In this document: piece by piece, positions 17,071 through 26,164 of the stretch
How the letters are laid out: every line of letters begins with the position of its first letter
Position numbering within the stretch: the stretch's first letter is position 1
Assembly (NCBI GenBank): GCA_965284435.1
Contig: OZ260083.1
Coordinates: 1,364,001 to 1,428,000, forward strand
Direction: 5' to 3'
Length of the DNA stretch: 64,000 bases
DNA from: CAIYZT01 sp947461435
Lineage (GTDB): Bacteria > Pseudomonadota > Alphaproteobacteria > Rhodobacterales > Rhodobacteraceae
Made by a program: the position numbers and the translations under genes
The notes under the pieces: generated by a model
Told to the model about the DNA's origin: nothing
Seen by the model: only the letters and a program-made list of their open reading frames with translations
Database searches by the model: none

Positions 17071-18629
17071 CAGGCTCTCCCGCCGTTCAATTCATGTGGC
17101 ACTTTGGGGGCGGAATCCCCGCCGCCATGGCCGCCCGCCAACAACAACAACTCATGTTCCGACGTTTCATCCGCGAATCTTTCGGCGATGCAGCGGCCGT
17201 CACGCATCACCAGAATTCTGTCACACACCGCCAGCAACTCCTCGAACTCTGAGGAGACGATGAGGACGGATCGCCCCTCATCGGCAAGGTGCCGGACAAG
17301 TTGAAGGATATCTGCCTTCGCGCCGATATCGATGCCGGCCGTCGGTTCGTCCAACAAAAACAGTTTGACATCGCTGAAAAACCAACGCGCGATGGTCACC
17401 TTTTGCGCATTGCCGCCGCTGAGGTCCGTCACAAGGATGTCGGGCGAACTTGCCTTGATTGACAGGGCCCGTATGGCGGACCAGCCGCGCGCACGTTCAA
17501 GCTTTTGCGACAAGACGCCGCCAAACGCAGTGATTTCGTCCAGCGCGGGCAGGGTGATGTTCCGCCATATCTCGAAATCCGGGATAATTCCCTGCCGATT
17601 GCGATCTTCGGGTACAAGTCCGATGCCTGCGGCCACAGCGGCCCCGGTGGAGCGACCAAGAGGCTTGCCATCCAGCAAGACCTCTCCGGTTGCATTTGTA
17701 TCGGAGCGGTAGATGGCATGAAGCACTTCGCTGCGCCCGGATCCCAAAAGACCGGCCAAGCCCACCACTTCGCCCGGTGCCACCTCGAGCGACAGGGGCT
17801 GCAGGTTGCCCGGTGACGCGAGATTCTTCAGGGTCAGCCGCGGCACCTCAGCGGCACCACGTTGCGGGGCTTGACGCCGGGGTCGGTTCTCCAAGGCCGC
17901 AACCTGCTTGCCAACGATGGCTTCGGCAATCAGGCCTTCGTTAAGATCATTTGTCTGGGCCGACATCACCACAACGCCATCCCGCAGCACGGTGACTTCA
18001 TCGGTCAGGGCCATCACCTCATCGAGGAAGTGCGATACAAAAAGCACGGCCTTGCCCTCGACCTTGGACAGTTGTCTGACGGCGGAATAGACAAGGTCGC
18101 GCTCGTCCAGTGCCAGCGATGCCGTCGGCTCGTCCAACACGATCAGGTCAGCGCCGGTGCCTAAGGCTTGAAAGATTGCCACCATCTGCCGCTGGCCGAT
18201 GGACAGATCGCTGACCGTTGAGTCTGGGTTGAGCCAATAGCCCATGCGCTGGCACAGTTGATCAAACCTTGTGCGCAAGGTGGAGGATCGGCGCCACAGG
18301 CCCTTGTCGTCGAGGAATATGTTTTCCAGAATGGAAAGTGTCGGCACCAGTGGGATATGTTGGTGCACGGTCGCCACGCCCATCTGATTTGCGGCCTTGG
18401 GGCTGTCCCAGCGCACGGATTCACCGCGCCAGATGATTTCGCCTTTTGACGCCCCATAGGCACCCGACAGGATCTTGATCAGGGTCGATTTGCCCGCGCC
18501 ATTGGCGCCCAGCAACCCGTGTACGCGCCCGGGAGCAATCTCGAGGGTTACGCCGCGCAGTGCCTTGGTTCCGTTGGCAAAGGTCTTTTCGACGCCTTGC
18601 AGTTGCATGATTGGCCGTTGAGCCTGCAT
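17070..18629 (-). CDS. Sugar-type ABC transporter, ATP-binding protein
   Basis: A 519-residue duplicated ABC ATPase. First half: Walker A GANGAGKS at residues 41-48, signature LSIGQRQM and Walker B LIVLDEPTASL. Second half: GLAGLLGSGRSE in place of Walker A, signature LSGGNAQKV and Walker B LFLLDEPTAGID. The open frame extends to 18728, but the family normally starts close to MQLQGVEKTF, so ATG at 18629 or GTG at 18641 is more likely. It is downstream of the binding-protein gene, with a hairpin in between. Confidence 0.9.
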   Translation of the reverse strand: MQAQRPIMQLQGVEKTFANGTKALRGVTLEIAPGRVHGLLGANGAGKSTLIKILSGAYGASKGEIIWRGESVRWDSPKAANQMGVATVHQHIPLVPTLSILENIFLDDKGLWRRSSTLRTRFDQLCQRMGYWLNPDSTVSDLSIGQRQMVAIFQALGTGADLIVLDEPTASLALDERDLVYSAVRQLSKVEGKAVLFVSHFLDEVMALTDEVTVLRDGVVVMSAQTNDLNEGLIAEAIVGKQVAALENRPRRQAPQRGAAEVPRLTLKNLASPGNLQPLSLEVAPGEVVGLAGLLGSGRSEVLHAIYRSDTNATGEVLLDGKPLGRSTGAAVAAGIGLVPEDRNRQGIIPDFEIWRNITLPALDEITAFGGVLSQKLERARGWSAIRALSIKASSPDILVTDLSGGNAQKVTIARWFFSDVKLFLLDEPTAGIDIGAKADILQLVRHLADEGRSVLIVSSEFEELLAVCDRILVMRDGRCIAERFADETSEHELLLLAGGHGGGDSAPKVPHELNGGRA

Positions 18630-18735
18630 CAGCTGTTCCACATCATGGCTTGCTTTCCCCTTGTAGGCACCAGACCCTGCCCAGACGGGGCATTTCGCCA
18701 GCCGTTTGGCGTTCCCAGCGACTGGCATTCTGTGT

Positions 18736-18763
18736 GCAACGGCGCCCCGAAGAGCGCCGTTGC
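18736..18763 (-). promoter_or_regulatory. Intercistronic stem-loop between binding-protein and ATPase genes
   Basis: GCAACGGCGC pairs with GCGCCGTTGC around an 8-base loop. It follows the binding-protein stop by 26 bases and is not followed by a T-tract. It mirrors the chvE-gguA hairpin and probably sets the higher level of binding protein relative to the transporter. Confidence 0.6.
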
Positions 18764-18789
18764 TTTCCTGTCAGTTGTTCAGGCCGATC

Positions 18790-19767
18790 TTACCACTTAG
18801 GGCAGCTGTCGACGTTGTCTTTCGTCAGGGCCACCATGTCATAGGTCACATATTGGCCCTTCTTGGCGTTCGCCGGATCCTTGGCGGCTTCGGCCAGAAC
18901 TTCGGCCGACAGCTTGCCGATCAGGCCCGGTTGGGTGCAGACCGACGCTTCGATCTCGCCTGCCATGATCGCATTGGCCCCCAAGGCAGAACCGCCGCCC
19001 GTGGCAATGAGACGGGCCTTTGAGCCAGCCGCCGCAATCGCCTTGGCGCAGCCAAGTGCCATGTCGTCGGCGTGGCTGAAGATCGCATCCAGATCAGGGT
19101 TCGCGGTCAGCGCGTTGGCGCAGATGCTTTCACCCGAATCCGGCGTCCAGTCCGAAGGCTGCGACGAGACGATCTTGTAGGTGATCCCACCTTCCTTCAA
19201 CGCCGCCTCAAAGCCTTGTTGGCGCTGCGTGACCACCGCAAAGCCGGGGGCCCCTTCGACAACGGCGATCTGGACTTCACGGTCTTTCGGCAGGACGCTT
19301 GCGGCATAGACACCGGCCACATGACCTGCGTTCACGTCTTGGGTCGATACCAGGGCATTCAGGTTCGGATAAGCATAGTCGACCGGGTTCACGTTGGGGT
19401 CACCCACAGGAACGGCCGCCGCCACGATGGGCACGCCAGCTTCGGCAATCTTGTCGACCAAGGCCATCACCGCCACCGAGTCATTTGCCATGAACGCGAT
19501 GCCGTCGACCTTTTGGCCCATCAAATCGTCGAACTGGTTGGCTTGGGTATCCATTGCCATCTTCGAGTCAAGCACGATGGCCTTGTCGCCCGCCGCTTCG
19601 GCTGCGGCTGTGAAGCCGTCTGCCAGGACCACGTTGTACGGAAACGCCATGTTGTTGACGATCAGGCCAAAAGTCTTGCCCTCTGCCATTGCCTGACCCG
19701 CAAAAATAGCGGTGGATACCAAGGCGCCTGCAGCCAGCTTGGCCGCGACGTTCTTTGTGAAATTCAT
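18790..19767 (-). CDS. Sugar-type ABC transporter, periplasmic binding protein
   Basis: A 325-residue peripla_BP_4-type protein (ribose/xylose-binding class). A signal peptide with cleavage after AMA-E near residue 28 precedes KTFGLIVNNMAFPYN. The binding-cleft segments include DSKMAMDTQANQFDDL and FSHADDMALG. GGAGGGAGAC lies seven bases before the ATG. First gene of a three-gene minus-strand operon. The ligand is unknown; the catabolic genes next door suggest a sugar, polyol or sugar acid, but that is inference. Confidence 0.88.
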   Translation of the reverse strand: MNFTKNVAAKLAAGALVSTAIFAGQAMAEGKTFGLIVNNMAFPYNVVLADGFTAAAEAAGDKAIVLDSKMAMDTQANQFDDLMGQKVDGIAFMANDSVAVMALVDKIAEAGVPIVAAAVPVGDPNVNPVDYAYPNLNALVSTQDVNAGHVAGVYAASVLPKDREVQIAVVEGAPGFAVVTQRQQGFEAALKEGGITYKIVSSQPSDWTPDSGESICANALTANPDLDAIFSHADDMALGCAKAIAAAGSKARLIATGGGSALGANAIMAGEIEASVCTQPGLIGKLSAEVLAEAAKDPANAKKGQYVTYDMVALTKDNVDSCPKW

Positions 19768-20212
19768 CTGAGTCTCCCTCCGTTTGCGGCACAGCTTTTC
19801 GGTGCAACCGCCCTTCCCTGTGTAGCAAAGTCGCGCAACGGCGCTGCTACTTTACGCCGTCGGCCGGGCATTGTTATAACGGCGCCTTATACCTAAGAGA
19901 CCGACGCTGCTTTCAATGCCCGGTACAAAGAAGCCCGCCCTCCTGCTGGCCGCTCAACCGTTTTCCGCGTTCAATCGCTTTGTGTTCCGAAATGGCTTTC
20001 AAGGCCTGACTGCGGGTTCAAAGAGGCTAACACCCCATCGTCGCAGCAAAAGCCGTTCTGTCTGCAAACCACTTTCTCAGATTCCGCAAAGCGTGGCAGA
20101 ATGTGACGCTGTTGGTGCAAGGCAGTTTCTTGCCGCACGCTGTTGATATGGCCGGGCTTTGAGTGCAGTCTGCCGATGCCCAAAAGACCCCTTGAACCGC
20201 GAAGGCGCCCCG
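19768..20212. other. Divergent intergenic region
   Basis: 445 bases between the minus-strand ABC operon and the plus-strand amidohydrolase. It must hold both promoters. No recognised operator or small gene; the frames seen are short and without ribosome binding sites. Confidence 0.45.
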
Positions 20213-21226
20213 ATGCCCAAACCGCCTACCGGCTTCGATTTGCGCCCTGATTGGCTGGCGCTGCGTTCCGAGCCGGCACTGGACCCGGACCAAATGGTGA
20301 TCGATAGCCACCATCATTTGTATCACCGCCCGGGACTGCGCTATCTTCTGGATGAGTATCTTGCTGATCTGGACAGCGGCCATGACGTCAGGGCCAGCGT
20401 GGCCGTTCAAGCCCGGGCCATGCTGCGGGCCGAGGGGCCGCCCGAGATGGCCTCGCTGGGTGAGACGGAGTTTCTAAACGGTCAAGCGGCCATGAGCGCA
20501 AGCGGCATTTTCGGATCGGTCCGCGTTGCCGCCGCGATTGTCGGGCATGTCGACCTGACCCTGGGCCAGAAGGTGCGCCCGGTACTGGAGCGGCACATGG
20601 CAGCGGCGGGGCGTTTGCGGGGCATCCGCCAGCCGTTGGCATGGGATCCGGATGCGGGGTTGTTGAACCCTGCTTATGGCACGTTTGACGGGATGGCCGA
20701 CAGTGATGCCTTTCGTCAAGGTCTGACCGTTCTGCAGGAAATGGGACTTTCCTTTGAAATCTGGGCATTTTACCCGCAGTTGCCGCAGCTTGCGCGTTTG
20801 GCGCAGCGCTTTCCCGGCCTGCCCATTGTCGTCAATCATTTGGGCGGAGTCATTCGCGCGGGGGCACATCAGGATCGAGACATATTTGCGCTTTGGCGGC
20901 AGGGATTGGCGGCATTGGCCGACTGCCCGAATGTCGTGATAAAGCTGTCGGGTCTTGGGATGCGCCTTTCAGCCTTTGGGTTTGACGAGGGGGAGTTGCC
21001 GCCAACGTCAACTGATCTGGCGGCCGTTTGGCAGCCGTGGATGAGGACCGCGCTGGAACTTTTTGGATCCTCGCGCTGCATGTGGGGGAGCAATTTCCCC
21101 GTGGATAAGGGAAGTTACAGCTTTGGGACAGGGTTGAACGCCATCAAACGGGTGCTGGCCGAAGCTTCGGCTGAGGAGCGGCATGATGTGCTTTGGCGCA
21201 CGGCTGCCCGGCATTATAACATTTGA
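20213..21226 (+). CDS. Amidohydrolase family protein (Amidohydro_2, lactonase-like)
   Basis: A 337-residue metal-dependent TIM-barrel hydrolase. The metal-binding start IDSHHHLYH is at residues 30-38, VNHLGG follows near 212, and the C-terminal GSNFPVDK carries the catalytic Asp. The layout fits the COG3618 group that includes L-fuconolactonase and 2-pyrone-4,6-dicarboxylate lactonase. ATG at 20213 follows GAAGG; the open frame's upstream start at 20159 adds residues outside the domain. A LysR gene follows on the same strand. The substrate is probably a sugar or aromatic lactone; not certain. Confidence 0.82.
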   Translation: MPKPPTGFDLRPDWLALRSEPALDPDQMVIDSHHHLYHRPGLRYLLDEYLADLDSGHDVRASVAVQARAMLRAEGPPEMASLGETEFLNGQAAMSASGIFGSVRVAAAIVGHVDLTLGQKVRPVLERHMAAAGRLRGIRQPLAWDPDAGLLNPAYGTFDGMADSDAFRQGLTVLQEMGLSFEIWAFYPQLPQLARLAQRFPGLPIVVNHLGGVIRAGAHQDRDIFALWRQGLAALADCPNVVIKLSGLGMRLSAFGFDEGELPPTSTDLAAVWQPWMRTALELFGSSRCMWGSNFPVDKGSYSFGTGLNAIKRVLAEASAEERHDVLWRTAARHYNI

Positions 21227-21466
21227 TTATATCCCCATCGCCGATCGCTCAGCTGCCCGCCTTGGCCATCTTTGCCTGCACAAAGGGATTCTAGATCGCA
21301 TTTGGCGGCAAAGGGGCGATCCAAGCGCTGAAATCCATCGAAACTGACGGGCGATAGATGCTTTTCGGGTAAATCCGGCGATATGCGGCGCCCGCCAAGT
21401 CGGTTGCATTATTGCGCCTTTTGTAGATAATCGAGGCCGAACGGCAAAAAACTGGAAGGAATGCAC

Positions 21467-22366
21467 ATGGATGAGATGCTGACAAATCGTGCCTTCCTGC
21501 AGGTGGTGGACAGCGGCAGTTTTTCGGCCGCCGCCGCGGAGATTGGTGTTTCGGTTGCGACAGTTGCACGGCAGGTCAACAGTCTTGAGGCGCGGCTTGG
21601 GGTGCAACTTTTGCACCGCACCACGCGAACCTTGTCGCTGACAGAACCGGGGACGCATTACTGCGGGCGCATCCGCGAAGTCTTGCGGATCTATGATGGG
21701 GTCAAGCGTGAGGTGGCATCCTATCAAAAGGATGTCAAAGGTCTGCTGCGGGTCCATTTGCGCCACTCTGTTGGCAATCAGGTCATTGTGCCCGCGTTGC
21801 CCAGCTTTTTGGAGAAACACCCTAACATAAAACTGGAGGTGACCCTGACCGATGCCCGTGAGGATCTGGTTGCGCAAGGGGTGGATGTGGCGGTCTGGCT
21901 GGGAAATCTGGAGGATTCCAGCCTTATCGCCCGCCGATTGACGCCCGGCAAACGGTTGGTCTGCTGCAGCCCGGCCTATGCGGCCAAGCGCGGCTTGCCC
22001 GATCATCCCAATGAGTTGAGCCAGCACAATTGCATCGTGTACCGCGCGAAAAGCTATGACAGTTCATGGCGCTTCACCAAGGATGGCACGACGACTTCGG
22101 TTGCGGTGTCGGGCAATCTGGAATCTGAAAGCTCGGCCGTGCTGATGACCTCGGCGCTGAATGGTTTGGGCTTTGTCATGTTGCAAGAGGCCGTGGTGCG
22201 TCAGGCGATTGAATCGGGCAGCTTGGTGAATGTCTTTTCAGACTTTCACGCCAGTTCCACCGACGCGGATATCGCGCTTTATGCCGTTTATCCGGGGTCA
22301 AAGCAGACCTCTCCCAAAAACCGGGCGTTCATCGACTTTCTGGTGCGGCTATTCAAAAGCTATTGA
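21467..22366 (+). CDS. LysR-family transcriptional regulator
   Basis: A 299-residue regulator. The winged helix-turn-helix covers residues 1-60 (FLQVVDSGSFSAAAAEIGVS, then RQVNSLEARLGVQLLHRTTR), followed by a substrate-binding domain. ATG at 21467 is six bases after GGAAGGA; the ATG at 21461 touches that site and is less likely. It converges on the aldehyde dehydrogenase gene with a 3-base gap. It probably controls the amidohydrolase upstream or the minus-strand operon that ends beside it. It resembles the CrgA/DsdC-like broad group; the inducer is unknown. Confidence 0.9.
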   Translation: MDEMLTNRAFLQVVDSGSFSAAAAEIGVSVATVARQVNSLEARLGVQLLHRTTRTLSLTEPGTHYCGRIREVLRIYDGVKREVASYQKDVKGLLRVHLRHSVGNQVIVPALPSFLEKHPNIKLEVTLTDAREDLVAQGVDVAVWLGNLEDSSLIARRLTPGKRLVCCSPAYAAKRGLPDHPNELSQHNCIVYRAKSYDSSWRFTKDGTTTSVAVSGNLESESSAVLMTSALNGLGFVMLQEAVVRQAIESGSLVNVFSDFHASSTDADIALYAVYPGSKQTSPKNRAFIDFLVRLFKSY

Positions 22367-22369
22367 TGG

Positions 22370-23824
22370 TCACACCCTGACCCTGCGTTCTGCGATGGTC
22401 TTGGCGACGGTGTAGCAATGGTGCATCTCAGGTCCGCCTTCGCGGCCGATGCCGCTGTCGCGGTAGCCACCAAACGGGGCGTCTGCACCCGGGCTGGTAA
22501 AGCAATTCAAGGCAATTGAACCGGCTTGCAGTTCCCGTGTTAGATGGTCAGCTTTTTCCATATCATTGGTGAAGACAAACCCGGCCAGCCCCATCTGAAG
22601 GCTGTTGCCGATGGCCAAGGCCTGATCCATCGAGTCGACGGACATGCACGGGGCAATGGGACCAAAGGTTTCATCTGTCATGATTTCGGCATCAAGCGGC
22701 ACATCGGCCAAGACGGTGGGTTGAAAGAACCACCCCCGGTTGCCCAGCCGCGCCCCGCCCGCGACAACACGGGCCCCGCGCGACGTTGCATCCGCCACGA
22801 ACGCCTCCATCGCGGCCAACCGGCGGCGATTGGCCAAAGCGCCCATCTGGACGCCGGGGGTAAAACCATCGCCCACTTTCCAACGTTTGGCCTCGTCTGC
22901 CAAGGCGGCGACAAATTCATGGTAGACGTTCTTGTGGACCAAAAACCGCGACGCAGCCGAACAGAATTGACCGGCCATTCGAAATTTCCAATTGGCCGCA
23001 AGTTTGGCTACTTCTGCCGGGTTCACGCCGTCGTCGATCAGCACCGGCGCGTGTCCGCCCAATTCCATCAGCACCGGCTTCATGGTTTCCACCGCCAGCC
23101 GTGACAGATGTTTGCCAACATGGGTGGATCCGGTCAGCGTTACCAAACGGGTGATGGGTGACAGGACCAAGGCACGGGAAACCTCTTCTGACTCGCCGAA
23201 GACCACGTTCAGCACGCCCTTGGGCAGACCCGCATCCAAGAAGCATTGGGCGAAAAGGCAGGCGGTTGCCGGGGTTTCGGAGGACGGTTTCAGGATGATC
23301 GAACATCCGGTGGCGAGCGAGGCGCTGATCTTGCGGGAAGGCGCACTCATTGGCACGTTCCAAGGCGTGAAGGCGGCAACAGGGCCAACGGGTTCGCGGA
23401 TGACGAACTGCTGGATCGGCGGATCAGTCGGGACGATGCGGCCATAGTTGCGCTTCAACTCCTCGGAATCCCAATCGAGGAACGTGGCGGAACGTTCGAT
23501 CTCGGCCCGCACTTCTGTCAGCGTCCGGCCCGATTCCAGCACAAAGATCGGCGCAATGTCTTCGGCGCGCTGCCGCACCAAAGCTGCCGCCCGCCGCATC
23601 AATGCCGCCCGCGCAGAAGGCGGCGTTTTGCGCCACACCTCAAAACCGCGCGCCGATGATTGCAGCGCGGCGTCAAGATCTTCAAGATTGGCGCGCGGCA
23701 CCGTGCCCAAGATTGCCTCGGTGCTGGGGTTTTCCACATGGGCGAGCGTAGGGCGGTCATAGATCCACTCTCCGTCAATCAAAAGACCGATGCGCGGATA
23801 GGGGGTCTGGGACAGATCGGTCAT
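22370..23824 (-). CDS. NAD(P)-dependent aldehyde dehydrogenase
   Basis: A 484-residue ALDH. FTPWNVP is near residue 152, the general base lies in ELGG (E254), and the nucleophile is Cys288 in GQFCSAASR; the C-terminal FGGYRDSGIGREGG is also typical. It oxidises an aldehyde to a carboxylic acid. Similarity in layout is to succinate-semialdehyde and related short-chain ALDHs. The start overlaps the CMD gene stop by 4 bases (ATGA). It is the last gene of a five-gene operon starting at 27925. Confidence 0.9.
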   Translation of the reverse strand: MTDLSQTPYPRIGLLIDGEWIYDRPTLAHVENPSTEAILGTVPRANLEDLDAALQSSARGFEVWRKTPPSARAALMRRAAALVRQRAEDIAPIFVLESGRTLTEVRAEIERSATFLDWDSEELKRNYGRIVPTDPPIQQFVIREPVGPVAAFTPWNVPMSAPSRKISASLATGCSIILKPSSETPATACLFAQCFLDAGLPKGVLNVVFGESEEVSRALVLSPITRLVTLTGSTHVGKHLSRLAVETMKPVLMELGGHAPVLIDDGVNPAEVAKLAANWKFRMAGQFCSAASRFLVHKNVYHEFVAALADEAKRWKVGDGFTPGVQMGALANRRRLAAMEAFVADATSRGARVVAGGARLGNRGWFFQPTVLADVPLDAEIMTDETFGPIAPCMSVDSMDQALAIGNSLQMGLAGFVFTNDMEKADHLTRELQAGSIALNCFTSPGADAPFGGYRDSGIGREGGPEMHHCYTVAKTIAERRVRV

Positions 23825-24387
23825 GGGGTTTCCTTGGATCGGGGAAGCAGTTCGGGGGCCAGCGCATCGGGCAGGCCCAGTTCAAAGGCGTTCAGCGTCA
23901 GGGCAACCAGACTGTAATAGCCAAGAATGCCCACCAGATCGACCATGCCCCGCTCGCCAAGGACGGTGATCCCGTGGGCATACAAAGCATCGCCAAGTTT
24001 GGTTTGTGCAAGAAGCGTTGTGGCCACCTGATGGACTGCCTGTTCGCGCGGGTTGCGCAAAAAGGGCATCGCCTTGTTCGCTGCGATGTCCGCAATGGTT
24101 TGCGGGTCCAATCCTGCCTCCAGCGCGATGCGCTTGTGCGCTGTCCACTCGTAATGAGAGGTCCAGTGCCGGCCACAGATCAAGATGGCCAATTCGCTGA
24201 GAGCAGGTTCGAGCGACGTTTCATAGCGCAAGAGTTCACCCAAGCGCTGGGCCCTTCGGGCGAGTTCCGGGTTGGGCAACCAACCAATCATGGGCCCGGG
24301 CACATGGCCACGCTTGCCCGAAATGACCTCGGCGATCACCTCGGCCTGTTCGGGCGATGGATTTTGGGGCAGCGACAGGCGGGGCAT
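23821..24387 (-). CDS. Carboxymuconolactone decarboxylase-family protein
   Basis: A 188-residue all-helical CMD/AhpD-like protein. The conserved core CGRHWTSHYEWTAH carries the E-x3-H motif (E80, H84). The C-x-x-C pair of AhpD peroxidases is missing, so a decarboxylase-like or uncharacterised role is more likely than peroxide reduction. It overlaps both neighbours (one base with BKACE, four with ALDH), so the three are translated as a unit. The actual reaction is unknown. Confidence 0.85.
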   Translation of the reverse strand: MPRLSLPQNPSPEQAEVIAEVISGKRGHVPGPMIGWLPNPELARRAQRLGELLRYETSLEPALSELAILICGRHWTSHYEWTAHKRIALEAGLDPQTIADIAANKAMPFLRNPREQAVHQVATTLLAQTKLGDALYAHGITVLGERGMVDLVGILGYYSLVALTLNAFELGLPDALAPELLPRSKETP

Positions 24388-25259
24388 CAGACCAGACCCA
24401 AGATCTGGCGCGCTTGGGCGGGGGTGGCAACCTCGGCCCCGATCTCGCGGATGATCCGGGCCGCGCGGGCAACCAAAGGGGCATTTCCCTCGGCAAGTAC
24501 GCCTTTTGACATATAAAGATTATCTTCCAGTCCGACCCGAACATGCCCGCCATTGACCACAGCCATCGCCACGGTCGGGAAATGCTGTGCGCCCACACCA
24601 AAGCAACTCCAGTTGGCATTTGGTGGCAACATCATACGCATCGCCAACATCGCATCGGTTGTCGCCGGGGCCCCCCATGGCACGCCCAGACACAGCTGAA
24701 AAAAGGGGGGGTCGGCAAATAACCCCTTGCCATAAAGGTTCTTGGCCAAGGCAATGTGGCCCAAGTCAAAAACCTCCAGCTCTGGTTTGACGCCCGCTGC
24801 GCGGACAGCGGTGGCGATTTCGCTGATATGGTCGGGGGTGTTGACGAAAGCGTGCTTGCCGAAATTCATGGTCGCCACGTCAAGGCTGCAGATGTCTGGG
24901 CGAAGCTCCAGCACATGGTTCATTCGGTCGGCGGGGCTGGCCATGCCGGGCGCGGCGTTGTGGTTCGGGTTTTCCGGATCGGGCGAAAAACGCGCACCGA
25001 TCCCGGTGGTCAGGTTGATGACCACATCGGTCTTGGCGGCGCGGATCCGTTGCACCACTTGGCGGTAAAGCGCGATGTCGCGGCTCGGTCCTCCAGTTTC
25101 AGGATGTCGCACGTGCAGATGCACAATGGCGGCGCCCGCTGCGTGGGCGGCCAGCGCGTCATCGGCAATTTGCTGGGGCGTGATCGGGACAAACCGGCTT
25201 TGGCCCGTGGTGTCGCCCGATCCGGTGACGGCGCAGCTGATGATGACGGGGCGGGACAT
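24387..25259 (-). CDS. Beta-keto acid cleavage enzyme (BKACE, DUF849 family)
   Basis: A 290-residue BKACE paralogue of the one at 152-979. Metal-binding H-x-H is at residues 47-49 (HLHVR), with LTTGIG near 84, PELEVFDLGH near 163 and GLEDN near 250. The loops differ a lot from the first copy, which suggests another keto acid. It shares one base with the CMD gene and is 9 bases after the SDR gene. In context an SDR could make the 3-keto acid that this enzyme splits with acetyl-CoA, and the ALDH could supply or remove an aldehyde; that order is inference. Confidence 0.9.
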   Translation of the reverse strand: MSRPVIISCAVTGSGDTTGQSRFVPITPQQIADDALAAHAAGAAIVHLHVRHPETGGPSRDIALYRQVVQRIRAAKTDVVINLTTGIGARFSPDPENPNHNAAPGMASPADRMNHVLELRPDICSLDVATMNFGKHAFVNTPDHISEIATAVRAAGVKPELEVFDLGHIALAKNLYGKGLFADPPFFQLCLGVPWGAPATTDAMLAMRMMLPPNANWSCFGVGAQHFPTVAMAVVNGGHVRVGLEDNLYMSKGVLAEGNAPLVARAARIIREIGAEVATPAQARQILGLV

Positions 25260-25268
25260 GAGATTTCC

Positions 25269-26096
25269 TTACGCGGAACGGGCGGCGGTCATGCCGCCAT
25301 CGACGACAAGGTGCGTCGCGGTGATATAGCGGGCTTCGTCGCTGGCAAGGTACGCAACCGCATGGGCCACATCCCAAGCGTCGCCCATAAAGCCCATGGG
25401 CACCGCGGCGTGGCGTTTGGCAATCAATGCTTCGGCATCAGCGGCCCCCAATTGCTTGACAAGACGGTGTTCGACCAAGGGGGTGTGCATGGACCCCGGC
25501 ACCACTGTGTTTACCCGGATGCCTTTGCGCACATAGGCAATCGCGGTAGAGCGGCCAAAAGCCTCGAGCCCGGCTTTTGAGGCGGCATAGCCTGCACTGA
25601 CGCGGCCGCCCAACTGAAAGCTATGCGAACCCACGGACCCGATATTGACGATGGCACCGCCTTTGCCGGCGGCGTCAAACTGCGCTTCCATCACGGGAAG
25701 CACATGTTTGCAGCCAAGGAAGGCCGTGGTCAGGTTCAGATCCAGTTGATGCTGCCAAACCTCGACCGGCATAGAAACCGGATCTCCTGGGGCGCTGCCG
25801 CCCACATTGTTGACCAGCACGTCAATTCGGCCAAACCGGGCGATGCATTGATCAATGACCGATTTCACCTGATCGCTGATCGTCATGTTGCAGGTCAGGG
25901 CCAACCATCGATCGGACGCGCCTTCGGCCGTCATGATGTCAGTGGTGGACGCCAAAGCCTGTGGTTCCAGATCGACCCCGCAGACACAGGCCCCTTGGCG
26001 CGCCAGCAGGACCGCTGAGGCCTTTCCGTTGCCCCATCCAGCGCCGACCGACCCCGCACCCGTCACCAATGCAACCTTGCCCGTGAAATCCAGCAT
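25269..26096 (-). CDS. Short-chain dehydrogenase/reductase (SDR)
   Basis: A 275-residue SDR starting MLDFTGKVALVTGAGSVGAG. The nucleotide loop is TGAGSVGAGWG, a slightly enlarged glycine motif. The active site has Ser in NIGSVGS and Y-x3-K in YAASK. ATG at 26096 is preferred to the longer frame from 26153 because it places the Rossmann strand at the very N-terminus. Second gene in the FMO-SDR-BKACE-CMD-ALDH operon. Probably oxidises a hydroxy acid or hydroxy ester to the keto compound. Confidence 0.88.
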   Translation of the reverse strand: MLDFTGKVALVTGAGSVGAGWGNGKASAVLLARQGACVCGVDLEPQALASTTDIMTAEGASDRWLALTCNMTISDQVKSVIDQCIARFGRIDVLVNNVGGSAPGDPVSMPVEVWQHQLDLNLTTAFLGCKHVLPVMEAQFDAAGKGGAIVNIGSVGSHSFQLGGRVSAGYAASKAGLEAFGRSTAIAYVRKGIRVNTVVPGSMHTPLVEHRLVKQLGAADAEALIAKRHAAVPMGFMGDAWDVAHAVAYLASDEARYITATHLVVDGGMTAARSA

Positions 26097-26164
26097 CCTG
26101 CCATTCCTGAACTGAAAGAAACCGGCCCTGCAAGAAACGTTCCCTTGGGCCAATCAGGGTAAGT